Translations under genes and position numbers: made by a program
Part shown: piece by piece, positions 18,131 to 26,497 of the stretch
How positions within the stretch are numbered: position 1 is the stretch's first letter
Layout of the letters: every line of letters begins with the position of its first letter
From: CAYWCV01 sp964629885
Lineage (GTDB): Bacteria > Bacteroidota > Rhodothermia > Balneolales > CAYWCV01
DNA: 64,000 bases
NCBI GenBank assembly: GCA_964629885.1
Contig: CAZVRJ010000010.1
Coordinates: forward strand, 1-64,000
Direction: 5' to 3'
Notes under the pieces: model-generated
Databases searched by the model: none
Seen by the model: the letters and a program-made list of their open reading frames with translations, nothing else
What the model was told of the DNA's origin: nothing

Positions 18131-19510
18131 TTAGACGGACGTCGATTGGTCTGTGTCGATTATGGAATCTGCCGTGCTGAATGCACCTCGAATACACGAT
18201 TCCACACCTTGCCCAAACCTGTATTGCCCAACGAGTCTGATGCCATCGTAACGCTGCTCAAAACGTGTGATCGCTTCAGCCGTTTCAGAGTATTCTTGCC
18301 CAAACTGAGGAATTGCACGTGGGTAAGAAAACGACTTCACATAAACGGGATACGCCTTCACTCCAAGATATTTGTTCAAATCTTTGAGCACGGCCGTTTT
18401 GATCTTGTTAACTGGCTCAGTGGCAAAGTCCGCATTTTCTGTACCGCCAACAAACGCCGTAACCAAGTGATTACCACCTGGGGTTCGCTCACTAAGAATG
18501 CTAGATGTGAACATAACGCCCAACAGAGAATTCGACTCGGACTTATGAACAATGAAACCTGCCGAATCCAATTTATGAGCTAAATCTGCTTTTCGGAATC
18601 CCATGTTTAGCACCGTAAGAGGAGCATACGGCATCTCTGCGATTGTAGTCAAGTCGTTATCGTGGTTGTCTCCGATGAGCATATCGGAAAGGGCGTGAGC
18701 CGGAGTAGCAAAAATGATCTTGTCGCATACAAAGTATCTCGCTTCCGTGCCGATGTACATCGTAAGGAGCCAGTGATCATTATGCCTTTTCACTTGAACG
18801 ATGCGTGCACCTTTTACAGTCTCTTCGTGAAGCCGGTCGGCAAGTGCGTTGGTTAGTGTTGGCATCCCATATCGAAATCCAACATACTCCGGTTTCTCGA
18901 GCTTGACACGTTTGTCTTTTAATGCTTGGCGCAGTGCCCGACTCAACGACCGTTTTTCTACTAGATGCTTATAGAGCGATGGAAACGCATAACGTGTGTT
19001 GAGATCGTTCGGATTGCCGGCAAACAATGCTGATGATAGTGGTTCGGCGACTAGAGATACCGCCGACGGACCAAGGAATCGTTCGATTACGGTAGAGATA
19101 GAGTCGTTATCGTTCACTTGCTTTTTTGCGAAGCGACTGAAAAGCAGGCGCATGCGGGTGCCAAATGGTAAGTATCCTGACCAAACGGCATCACTAAGTG
19201 TGTTTGGTAGTCGTTTGAGTCGACTTCCGTACGCAACGAATCGTTTCCGGCTCAATGGACTCAGATTCAAAACTTCATCGCGAAGTTCAAGCTCCCCAAC
19301 CAGCGTTTGAATGATAGGGTCGGATACATTTATCAACCCATATCCGCTGTCGGCAAGCCAATTGTCGTCAACACTTCCCCTTATGTTTCCACCGATTGTG
19401 TCTGACGCTTCGAAAAGGGTAACCTGACAACCACGTTGCTTTAGCCTATAAGCTGCGGCAAGGCCAGAAATTCCGGCTCCTATTACGGCAACATTCAACG
19501 ATTGGGGCAT
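18131..19510 (-). CDS. hemG: Protoporphyrinogen oxidase (HemG/HemY-type, FAD-dependent)
   Basis: A 459-residue FAD enzyme that oxidises protoporphyrinogen IX (or coproporphyrinogen III in the coproporphyrin-dependent pathway) in late haem synthesis. The dinucleotide-binding loop GAGISG is at residues 11-16 with the ribose-binding Glu34 (TLFEASDTIGG), followed by the family segment SGYGLINVSDP. The mid-protein pattern SLVAEPLSSALFAGNPNDLNTRYAFPSLY and the C-terminal RLVGQYRFGQGVESCIRGAFSTADSI, which contacts FAD, fit HemY/PgoX. No signal peptide or clear TM. No other haem gene is nearby. Which of the two substrates is used cannot be decided here. Confidence 0.9.
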   Translation of the reverse strand: MPQSLNVAVIGAGISGLAAAYRLKQRGCQVTLFEASDTIGGNIRGSVDDNWLADSGYGLINVSDPIIQTLVGELELRDEVLNLSPLSRKRFVAYGSRLKRLPNTLSDAVWSGYLPFGTRMRLLFSRFAKKQVNDNDSISTVIERFLGPSAVSLVAEPLSSALFAGNPNDLNTRYAFPSLYKHLVEKRSLSRALRQALKDKRVKLEKPEYVGFRYGMPTLTNALADRLHEETVKGARIVQVKRHNDHWLLTMYIGTEARYFVCDKIIFATPAHALSDMLIGDNHDNDLTTIAEMPYAPLTVLNMGFRKADLAHKLDSAGFIVHKSESNSLLGVMFTSSILSERTPGGNHLVTAFVGGTENADFATEPVNKIKTAVLKDLNKYLGVKAYPVYVKSFSYPRAIPQFGQEYSETAEAITRFEQRYDGIRLVGQYRFGQGVESCIRGAFSTADSIIDTDQSTSV

Positions 19511-19597
19511 GAAAAGTGGCTAATCTGACAGAGTGCGTACGTTTGCTATTTAAGGACTTAAGTTACAGCTTTTACCATTAATTCAGGAGAGGTTATC

Positions 19598-19690
19598 ATG
19601 GTTTCGCGCTCATGCCTTTGCATATGTGGTATTAGCCAACCGAGTGCGATCATTGATATCCTGATAAAATTTAAATCATGGCTTATATAG
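19598..19690 (+). CDS. Possible 30-residue small protein or leader peptide
   Basis: An open frame of 30 codons plus stop, preceded by AGGAGAGG (19586-19593), an exceptionally good Shine-Dalgarno sequence ending four bases before the ATG; most genes in this window have none. The peptide is Cys-rich at its start (SCLCICGI) and ends in a basic-hydrophobic tail. No family is recognised and chance is a real possibility in such a long gap. Confidence 0.25.
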   Translation: MVSRSCLCICGISQPSAIIDILIKFKSWLI

Positions 19691-19811
19691 TATGATTAGT
19701 TACATAAATTAGTTATGTGTTTCCGATACTGCTTCTAAATGCACTAAACCTGAATTATGCCTTAAAAAGACAAAAAATATCTTGCATGATATTCAGAAAG
19801 TGTACAAATTG

Positions 19812-19886
19812 TGAAACGCTCAAGTAGCGTCTCTCTTGATGAATAGTTTAAGGCAGTGCATTTGACCCGTGTACTGCCTTTTTTTT
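19812..19886 (+). ncRNA. Candidate small RNA upstream of the rsb-like operon
   Basis: A compact RNA-like unit: a hairpin with ACGCT (19816-19820) and AGCGT (19826-19830), a linker, then an intrinsic terminator. A possible promoter with TTGCAT (19782-19787) and a TACAAATTG element near 19803 sits just upstream. No protein-coding frame ends at this terminator, so it must end either a short RNA or an attenuated leader of the downstream operon. No Rfam family was recognised by eye. Confidence 0.35.
19850..19886 (+). terminator. Strong intrinsic terminator in the hemG-rsb gap
   Basis: AAGGCAGT (19850-19857) pairs with ACTGCCTT (19873-19880) across a 15-base loop, followed by T(19881-19886). It lies 150 bp before the STAS gene and after no plus-strand gene, which implies a non-coding or leader transcript. 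Confidence 0.75.
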
Positions 19887-19999
19887 ATGGTTCTGTTGAG
19901 TGCATCATTTTGGTGCGTTCTTCCGTATAGTGTTATCATCCATTATGCATGTCAAGTCCAACCAAGGACAAGATCTATTCGAAAGACTCTTTTTTTTGT

Positions 20000-20007
20000 T
20001 ACATTTC
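20000..20007 (+). promoter_or_regulatory. Candidate -7 element of the rsb-like operon
   Basis: TACATTTC followed by GG matches seven of eight positions of TAnnTTTG and sits 28 nt before the ATG. A near-identical TATATTTCGG precedes the TonB receptor gene at 22604-22613. No clear -33 TTG is seen. Confidence 0.3.
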
Positions 20008-20035
20008 GGTGCTAATTCAATAACCTATCCCATAT

Positions 20036-20389
20036 ATGAGCAGTTTCAGCGTCATACATAAACAGTTAGAGAGCCTCGATGTTCTGGAGCTGAACGGTGA
20101 ATTGGATGCACATACCGCACCGCAGCTAGAAGAATCGCTTCAGAATTTACTGAACAAACAGAAGCATAAGATCATTGTTAACTGCCACAGGCTAGAGTAC
20201 ATCTCAAGTGCCGGGTTGGGGGTTTTCATGGCGTATATCGAAGATGTTCGCAGTTTGGGCGGCGACATCAAGCTGACCAATATGAATCCGAGGGTTTACA
20301 ATGTGTTCGACTTGCTCGGGTTCCCTGCACTTTACGACATAATGGATGACGAGAGCGACGCCGTTTCGCAATTTACGAACCCTTCCTGA
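20036..20389 (+). CDS. STAS-domain anti-anti-sigma factor (RsbV/SpoIIAA-like)
   Basis: A 117-residue single STAS domain. In partner-switching systems the dephosphorylated STAS protein sequesters an anti-sigma kinase and frees a sigma factor or other client. The phosphorylatable serine is in EYISSAGLGVF (Ser57/Ser58), the expected place at the start of helix 2. First gene of a tight three-gene unit with the kinase (8-bp gap) and the phosphatase (7-bp gap), the classical RsbV-RsbW-RsbU set. No sigma factor gene is adjacent, so the output is unknown. Confidence 0.92.
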   Translation: MSSFSVIHKQLESLDVLELNGELDAHTAPQLEESLQNLLNKQKHKIIVNCHRLEYISSAGLGVFMAYIEDVRSLGGDIKLTNMNPRVYNVFDLLGFPALYDIMDDESDAVSQFTNPS

Positions 20390-20397
20390 GCCTCCCT

Positions 20398-20817
20398 GTG
20401 AAGCGCATCAAAGAACAGTCCATCTCCGTTCCTGCTTCGACGGCATACATATCTGCCGTCAGGGACTTTGTTGGCCTGTACGCCAATCAGTTTGGATTCA
20501 ATGACCGCGAGGTAGACGAGATTCGGCTCGCTGTAGATGAGGCTTACACGAACGTAATCAAGCATGCCTACCAGTACGATGAGAATCAGCGGGTTCTGAT
20601 CAGTATAGGTGCCGTTAGCGACGAATTTTGGATTTCGATCACCGACCAGGGCAAAGCGTTCAATCCAGAGCTTTATTCTGAGCCCGACATCAAGGAGAGA
20701 ATCCGGCTCAAAAAAAGAGGTGGTGTTGGTGTGTACTTGATCCGTAAGTTGATGGATGCCGTCGAGTACAGCAATATGGGCGGCACCAACGAAATCAGAA
20801 TGACCAAGCGCAGATGA
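20398..20817 (+). CDS. Anti-sigma-type serine kinase (RsbW/SpoIIAB-like ATPase)
   Basis: A 139-residue GHKL-fold ATPase starting at a GTG. The N box is LAVDEAYTNVIKHAY (45-58), the G1 box DQGKAF at 83-88 and the G2 region RGGVGVYLIRKLMD at 107-120. It should phosphorylate the neighbouring STAS protein and bind a sigma factor or other partner when the STAS protein is phosphorylated. Length and motif order are those of RsbW, without a sensor histidine-kinase module. Middle gene of the three-gene set. Confidence 0.9.
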   Translation: MKRIKEQSISVPASTAYISAVRDFVGLYANQFGFNDREVDEIRLAVDEAYTNVIKHAYQYDENQRVLISIGAVSDEFWISITDQGKAFNPELYSEPDIKERIRLKKRGGVGVYLIRKLMDAVEYSNMGGTNEIRMTKRR

Positions 20818-20824
20818 TCGAAAC

Positions 20825-22561
20825 GTGCTGAGTTCCTCCCAAAAAGACCTCGATGATCGCCTGAGCCGTTTCGAGCTCAAAACACTGATCGACTCTACCA
20901 AGCTCATTCTCGAGAGCCAGGATCTAAATTTTATCCTGAACACCCTCCTTTTTATGATCATGGGCAAGCTCGTGATCACAAGGGCACTGATTTTGCTCAA
21001 AGACTCGGATGAGGATTACTATTCGGTTGCAAAGACGAAGGGGCGTGGACACTTTAGCGAAGGCCAGCGATTTCATCTCCCGATAAGTATTCCTGCTCCT
21101 AACGATTCGCCTATCCGTACCTGGGTAAAAGACCGTGAAGTATTTCCACAGATGTTGGCAAATGAGGGATACAGGGTTATGATTAACCTCCGTACCAACA
21201 ACGAACATCTCGGTTGGCTCTGCCTTGGTGAAAAACCCACAGGGTTGCCCATTTCAGACAGGGAACTGGAATTCCTTGAGAGTGTAGTTGTCATGCCGGC
21301 GGTCGGTATTGCGAATTCGAGACTCATCAGTGAGCTTAAGCTTACAAACAGGGCGCTCGACCAAAAGGTACAGGAGCTCAACACGCTTTTCGATCTAAGC
21401 AAAGAGTTCAGCTACAGTGTTGACCGAGACCAAATATTGCGGATTTTCAAGTTCGCACTGATGGGACAAATGGGTGTTCGAAACTTCTTCTTGATTCTGG
21501 AGCGCAACCAACAGCTAGAAGTTATCGTGAAGAATGCGGTTTCCAAACTGCCAACCGGCGATGAACTGCGTGCCATTTTTTCACTTGAAGGCGATATGAT
21601 CGGTGTTGACCAATCGGGCGATGCCGAACCCTCATTATCTCGCAACGGCATTGAGATCGTAATCAACCTCAATCTGCAAAACGAACGCGTTGCCACGCTG
21701 TGTCTTGGTAGTCGAATGGGCGGGGAAACGTTTAGCTCGTCCGATACCGACTTTCTGGTATCTCTCGGCAGTTTGGTTCTGATGTCTGTCCAAAAAACCT
21801 ACCTAATGGAGGCAAGGATCGAGAAGGAGCGCTTGGAAAAGGAACTCGGATTAGCCAGAACCATCCAGGAAGCATTGCTGCCATCTACCCTTCCAGACAC
21901 ATCTCCTGTCGATATCTCACCCCGAAACATACCATCGCGTCAGGTTGGCGGCGATTACTACGATGTTATTGATTTAGGTGGCAAAACGTTCCTCCTCACC
22001 ATCGCAGACGTCACCGGCAAGGGCATTCCAGCTTCGCTAGTTATGGCAAATGTGCAGGCAATGGTACACATGTTAGCTCCACTCGATATGCCATTGTCGG
22101 AGAAAACTGCTCGAATCAACGACGTCATTTTCCAGAACACCCCCAGCGATACATTTGTGACTTTTTTCTGGGGCATTCTCGATTGCAACGACATGTCGCT
22201 ATACTATGTGAATGCTGGCCACAATCCACCCTTGATATTTCGTGAGGGTACAAGAGTGCCCATTGAACTTACCAAAGGTGGCGTAATCCTAGGTGCAGTG
22301 CCTACGCACTTCCCATATGAATGTGAACGTGTCGAGCTAATGGAAGGGGATATTTTGGTCATGTTCACCGACGGCATAACTGAGGCGATGAGTCCGGACG
22401 ATGAAGAGTTTGGCGACGACAACCTTATCGCTGTCATGAACAACACGAGTGCAGATAATGCCAGTTCGTATGCCGATGCAATCATCCATGCCATCGACGA
22501 GTTCACCAACGGCAAATACAGCGACGATGTGACCCTAATGACATTGAGAGTCGGGAGCTGA
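20825..22561 (+). CDS. GAF-domain PP2C/SpoIIE serine phosphatase (RsbU-like)
   Basis: A 578-residue cytoplasmic phosphatase that should dephosphorylate the STAS protein and so switch the module on. Start is a GTG 7 bp after the kinase gene. Residues about 15-170 form one GAF-like sensor domain, followed by a coiled linker (LTNRALDQKVQELNTLFDLSKEF) and a second GAF-like domain (about 195-320). A signalling helix (ARIEKERLEKELGLARTIQEALLP) leads into the SpoIIE catalytic domain with metal-binding GGDYYDV (about 375-381), TGKGIPASL, NAGHNPP and FTDGITEA (about 513-520). Ligands of the GAF domains are unknown. Confidence 0.93.
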   Translation: MLSSSQKDLDDRLSRFELKTLIDSTKLILESQDLNFILNTLLFMIMGKLVITRALILLKDSDEDYYSVAKTKGRGHFSEGQRFHLPISIPAPNDSPIRTWVKDREVFPQMLANEGYRVMINLRTNNEHLGWLCLGEKPTGLPISDRELEFLESVVVMPAVGIANSRLISELKLTNRALDQKVQELNTLFDLSKEFSYSVDRDQILRIFKFALMGQMGVRNFFLILERNQQLEVIVKNAVSKLPTGDELRAIFSLEGDMIGVDQSGDAEPSLSRNGIEIVINLNLQNERVATLCLGSRMGGETFSSSDTDFLVSLGSLVLMSVQKTYLMEARIEKERLEKELGLARTIQEALLPSTLPDTSPVDISPRNIPSRQVGGDYYDVIDLGGKTFLLTIADVTGKGIPASLVMANVQAMVHMLAPLDMPLSEKTARINDVIFQNTPSDTFVTFFWGILDCNDMSLYYVNAGHNPPLIFREGTRVPIELTKGGVILGAVPTHFPYECERVELMEGDILVMFTDGITEAMSPDDEEFGDDNLIAVMNNTSADNASSYADAIIHAIDEFTNGKYSDDVTLMTLRVGS

Positions 22562-22603
22562 CGTCACATCTTTATGCGAGAGGCCTTAAAGTGATCCGTC
22601 GAT

Positions 22604-22611
22604 TATATTTC
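22604..22611 (+). promoter_or_regulatory. Candidate -7 element of the TonB receptor gene
   Basis: TATATTTC(GG) matches seven of eight positions of TAnnTTTG and lies 30 nt before the GTG start, suggesting the receptor has its own promoter rather than reading through from the phosphatase gene. Confidence 0.3.
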
Positions 22612-22640
22612 GGGTTAGCAATAATTACAGCAATTCAGTC

Positions 22641-25064
22641 GTGCTAAAGCCTGCATACCTTTTTTTGGTGTTCGTTTTACTATGCCCGGTGGTTTTAATG
22701 GCCCAAATATCGGGTACAGTAGTAGATGCTGCTAGTGATGAGCCATTGGCACTTGTCAACATTTTAGTTGTCGGCACCGAATCGGGATATGTGACCGATA
22801 CGGCGGGAAGGTTTGTGGTTCAAGGTCGATCATTGCCATTAGAGCTTCGCTTTTCGGCAGTTGGTTACGAAACCCAAAGTGTCAAGTTTTCAAGTGTTAA
22901 ACAGGATGTCCGAATCATGTTGACACCCACAAGTATTGCTGGGCAGGAGATATTGGTTCGTAGCGGAAGGATCATCACTGGCCTCGAAAATAAGAACCCA
23001 ATTCCTGTCACAACCATAACGTACGACGAGCTTCAACTCAAACAGAACAGCACGGCAGCCGATTTGCTTAGAGCTGAAACTGGGGTTTACGTGCAACAAA
23101 CGACGCCAGGACAGGGAAGTATCTATGTGCGTGGCAGGGCCGGGAGAGATGTGCTCTATCTGTTCAATGGTCTACGTATGAATCCATCGTTCGTAAGATC
23201 GGGGCAAAATCAATACTTCGGTTCGATCGATCCATTCTCTGTCGACCAAATCGAAGTCTTTCGTGGACCAATCTCGACTTTTTATGGTAGCGACGCTCTG
23301 TCGGGCGGAGTAAATGTAGTGCCCCGAGTTGCTCAACTGTCGGGCAATCCAAACTGGAATGGTCGTTTACAGACGCAGTTGAATGTTGGGGGCAATGGCG
23401 AAAAGACGGTGCATGGCGAGCTTGGTAAATCTGCAGAAAATCTATCTTTGGCCTTCTCCGGCACCTTCAGAGATTTCAGCCACTACTCTATGAGTCCGAG
23501 CAGTGACCCTATTATCTATTTCCCATATGGAAGGACGCTGAATGAGAGTGAATTCACGTTTCATTCCGTCAATGGCTCCCTTAATTGGTCGGCATCCAAC
23601 CGTACTTCGATGGAGGCAGTATTCTTCAGGAGCGTGATACCCGATGCCCCACGATGGGACAGGATGATTGTTGGGTACAGCGGATCGGACTCACCTTCCA
23701 GGTATTATGACTCAAATACCTCACCATTGGCTTTTACGGCAGCACAAGTTGAAGTATTGCATCAGGTAAGGAAACCATGGGTAAATAATATCCGGATTCA
23801 TGCCGGATATCATCAACTTATGGATTTTCGGAAATCAATACGATTCAGTCGATCTCCAAGTCTGCGTTCGGCAAGCTATGATGGTTTGCCTAGCGATGTT
23901 GAGACCCACGACAACAATACGAGCAACCAACTCCATCTTTCGACCGATCTGAAGACACTGCTCGGAAAATCAACGTTGCTTTCATGGGGAGCCGACGTAA
24001 GCTACGACATCACAAGCAGTGAGCAATACCAGCACAGCCACAACAACTTCGACCATCAAGAGCTGCTATCGCGATTCCCCGACGGATCCGAGTATTTGCA
24101 GTCAGGATTGTTTGCACATGTTTATCATGATGGTTTTGATCGGTGGACTTTGGAAGGAGGACTCAGGTTATCGTCTACATACGCGAAATTGCCAATGGAA
24201 GGTGTGTTAACAGCACGAACGTTCGACCCATACAGCCAGTGGTTCTCTCAAATTACCGGATCGGCAGGTGCCAGTTACAAACTTGCGAGCAATACCTACG
24301 CAGTTGGCAACATTGGAACTGGTTTTAGGGCACCAAATGTGGCCGATTTGTCTGAGGTCGGTATTAGACGGAGCGACCTCTATCAAACCGCTAACCCCGA
24401 TTTAAAACCCGAGCAGTCGGTTAATGTGGACCTCGGTATTCGTGTAGGTACCCCTAATCTTAAAGCTGAGCTAAGCGGGTTTGTGATCCACTATTTCGAC
24501 AAGATTGATGTTCAGTATACTGGCGGAGTAGTCGATAATTTGGGCCGTAGAGTAGTTGACGGACGCACCCCTAGTGCTGGCAATGAACTTTATTATGAAT
24601 CTGTGTCGGCAAATGCCAGCAGCATGAATTTGGCTGGTTTTGAAAGCAGATTTCAGGGTTTGATAGCCGATGGTGTCAGAACTGGTCTAATTGCCAACTA
24701 CACGTATGGCAGAATTCGGAACGCGGATGGCATCCGTGATTATGTCGATCGCATCCCTCCAGCCAATGGAATATTTTTCTTGGAGTTGTACACTCTCGAA
24801 AACAGAGTACGCATTCGTCCACAGGCCAGAGTTGCTTTGGCAAAAAGAAAACTCTCCATCGAAGAAATTGGAGACGACCGAATTTCTCCGGATGGCACAG
24901 ATGGATTCGTCAACTTTCAGCTTATATCTACTGTCGACATAAACAAATCGTTACAGCTTAGAGTATTTGCCGATAACTTATCAAATACTGCCTACCGCGA
25001 ACACGCATCTACCCTCGATGGGATGCAGCGGAACATCACGTTCAGTTTGAACTACGCCTTTTAG
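22641..25064 (+). CDS. TonB-dependent outer-membrane receptor
   Basis: An 807-residue receptor starting at GTG, with a signal peptide ending VLLCPVVLMAQ (residue 22). A carboxypeptidase-regulatory-like domain covers about 23-95 (ISGTVVDAASDEPLALVNILVVG). The plug begins near NKNPIPVTTITYDELQLKQNSTAADLLRAETGVYVQQ and contains the conserved YVRGRAGRDVLYLFNGLRM and GPISTFYGSDALSGGVNV motifs of siderophore/vitamin receptors. The barrel contains the LKPEQSVNVDLGIR segment and ends NITFSLNYAF. It has no SusD partner, so a metal chelate or cofactor is more likely than a glycan. Its stop overlaps the convergent EamA gene. Confidence 0.92.
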   Translation: MLKPAYLFLVFVLLCPVVLMAQISGTVVDAASDEPLALVNILVVGTESGYVTDTAGRFVVQGRSLPLELRFSAVGYETQSVKFSSVKQDVRIMLTPTSIAGQEILVRSGRIITGLENKNPIPVTTITYDELQLKQNSTAADLLRAETGVYVQQTTPGQGSIYVRGRAGRDVLYLFNGLRMNPSFVRSGQNQYFGSIDPFSVDQIEVFRGPISTFYGSDALSGGVNVVPRVAQLSGNPNWNGRLQTQLNVGGNGEKTVHGELGKSAENLSLAFSGTFRDFSHYSMSPSSDPIIYFPYGRTLNESEFTFHSVNGSLNWSASNRTSMEAVFFRSVIPDAPRWDRMIVGYSGSDSPSRYYDSNTSPLAFTAAQVEVLHQVRKPWVNNIRIHAGYHQLMDFRKSIRFSRSPSLRSASYDGLPSDVETHDNNTSNQLHLSTDLKTLLGKSTLLSWGADVSYDITSSEQYQHSHNNFDHQELLSRFPDGSEYLQSGLFAHVYHDGFDRWTLEGGLRLSSTYAKLPMEGVLTARTFDPYSQWFSQITGSAGASYKLASNTYAVGNIGTGFRAPNVADLSEVGIRRSDLYQTANPDLKPEQSVNVDLGIRVGTPNLKAELSGFVIHYFDKIDVQYTGGVVDNLGRRVVDGRTPSAGNELYYESVSANASSMNLAGFESRFQGLIADGVRTGLIANYTYGRIRNADGIRDYVDRIPPANGIFFLELYTLENRVRIRPQARVALAKRKLSIEEIGDDRISPDGTDGFVNFQLISTVDINKSLQLRVFADNLSNTAYREHASTLDGMQRNITFSLNYAF

Positions 25065-25954
25065 GTGCTGGTTAGCTGCCGTATTCGGCTGAACCAAGCA
25101 ACAATTAACCCACCGGCAATAACCACCATGGCGGTAACGGATGCAAGTGGTGGGATCTCGGAAAAGAAAATGATGGCAGCAATCGTGGCTAGGATGGGTT
25201 CTACAAGAATGCTCATAGATAGCATGGTTGGCTGGATGTACTTAATGGCATAATTCATCGACCCATGCCCTATCAATTGAGGACCAAGTGCCAACGCAAT
25301 AGACGCCATCCAGAAAGAAGCCCCTTCACCCATCGGAAATCCGGCAGCGACAAACATGGCAACACAAAAGACGGCCGACCAAGTATAAACTGGAAAGATG
25401 TATTCAAGCCATCCAGCTTTCTTCCGCAGTTCTTGGCCCACCAGAATGTAGACCACGAAAGCAACGGCAGCTAAGAAAGCCATCGTATTTCCAAGCACGG
25501 GATGGCTTCCGATTGTTGAGGTTTGGTCTGTGAGTCCTAGCATCACTGAACCAGCGAAGGCTGTGACAACTCCCAACCAAACCCCACCTGCGAATCGGAA
25601 TTTGAAAATGAGACGCTCGGCAATAATTAAGATAATGGGGTGTATGCACACCAAAACAGAAGCCGACGCTACAGAGGTATAGCTTAGCGAGGCTGTCCAA
25701 AGGGTGAAATGTAGACCTAGGCAAATACCTGCGAGGGCGAAGAGAAATCCATCTCGACCGCTGAAAGGTGTGCGCTGAGATGCCGGGCGGGTCCAGTAAA
25801 ATGGGAGCAGCAACAAGAATGCACCAACGGTGCGTACCATTACGACAGCAAATGGGTCGGCATCTGCAAACCGCACCAAAATAGCTGCCAATCCAAACGT
25901 GGTTAGTCCTGCAGCGAGGCTTACAACCAGTTTAAATACAGGTGGCTTGGTCAC
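25061..25954 (-). CDS. EamA/DMT-family transporter
   Basis: A 297-residue inner-membrane protein with ten predicted helices in two EamA repeats, the drug/metabolite transporter fold. The first half carries FADADPFAVVMVRTVGAFLLLLPFYW; the second ends with the typical QPTMLSMSILVEPILATIAAIIFFSEIPPLASVTAMVVIAGGLIVAW. Members export amino acids, metabolites or drugs; the substrate cannot be inferred. It lies 11 bp after the DUF4293 gene and is probably co-transcribed with it. Confidence 0.9.
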   Translation of the reverse strand: MTKPPVFKLVVSLAAGLTTFGLAAILVRFADADPFAVVMVRTVGAFLLLLPFYWTRPASQRTPFSGRDGFLFALAGICLGLHFTLWTASLSYTSVASASVLVCIHPIILIIAERLIFKFRFAGGVWLGVVTAFAGSVMLGLTDQTSTIGSHPVLGNTMAFLAAVAFVVYILVGQELRKKAGWLEYIFPVYTWSAVFCVAMFVAAGFPMGEGASFWMASIALALGPQLIGHGSMNYAIKYIQPTMLSMSILVEPILATIAAIIFFSEIPPLASVTAMVVIAGGLIVAWFSRIRQLTST

Positions 25955-25965
25955 AGCTTCGTGTT

Positions 25966-26385
25966 TTAACGAAGCCTATCGATTGAGCGTACCAACTTCT
26001 CATCTTTACGAATGTAAATGAGAGAAATGATCATGAAGAAGAACGCAACCATTGGCAGTAATATTGACAAACCTTCGTCGATCAAGTTGACACTGATTCC
26101 ACCCATCGAGAAAAGGACACCGGCACTGAACCCCAAGCCCAAAATTTGAAAAATGAGCCCACGACGTAACCACGACATCTGGTTTCGGCGATTCTTGAAC
26201 ATGAAGATCACCGCGATGGCAATTAGAGTGGCAATTCCCACACCAGCAAGTATGCCAGACATGATCCATGAAGCAGGGTCCTCTGCAGCACGCTCGAATA
26301 GAGGAGAGAATAGGTAAGCCGCATTCAAAACCACGGCTAGAACAAGGAATACGTGTTGAATTCGTTGAATCACTGGCTGGAACAA
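25966..26385 (-). CDS. DUF4293-family four-helix membrane protein
   Basis: A 139-residue protein with four hydrophobic helices and the N-terminal MFQPVIQRIQHVFLVLAVVLNA pattern typical of DUF4293, a family essentially confined to Bacteroidota and relatives. Residues after the last helix (YIRKDEKLVRSIDRLR) are basic and should be cytoplasmic. Function unknown. Its presence supports the taxonomic placement. Confidence 0.8.
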   Translation of the reverse strand: MFQPVIQRIQHVFLVLAVVLNAAYLFSPLFERAAEDPASWIMSGILAGVGIATLIAIAVIFMFKNRRNQMSWLRRGLIFQILGLGFSAGVLFSMGGISVNLIDEGLSILLPMVAFFFMIISLIYIRKDEKLVRSIDRLR

Positions 26386-26448
26386 GTAAATGTTTACGAC
26401 AACTAACGAAGCGTCAAGATATCATTTTACGGCTTAATTCGTAGAAAC

Positions 26449-26486
26449 AAAAAATGCCACCTAATCTTTAGGTGGCATTTTTTTTA
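26449..26486 (-). terminator. Terminator of the tetR-tolC-RND operon
   Basis: AAAATGCCACCT and AGGTGGCATTTT form a perfect stem over a seven-base loop, flanked by A and T runs so that it would work on both strands. It is 12 bp after the stop of the RND permease. Confidence 0.92.
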
Positions 26487-26497
26487 TAAAATCCACA

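Larger units (their letters stand above)
19511..20035. other. 525-bp intergenic region between hemG and the rsb-like operon
   Basis: This gap is unusually long and AT-rich for the window. It holds a 30-codon open frame with a good ribosome-binding site (19598-19690), an inverted repeat ACATAA/TTATGT at 19702-19718, a candidate small RNA with a strong terminator (about 19812-19886), and a possible -7 element for the rsb-like operon at 20000-20007. Nothing else is recognisable. Confidence 0.5.

Noticed and set aside
22562..22640. Possible riboswitch (cobalamin or similar) before the TonB receptor gene
   Set aside because: The gap is only 79 bp and contains no recognisable aptamer elements.
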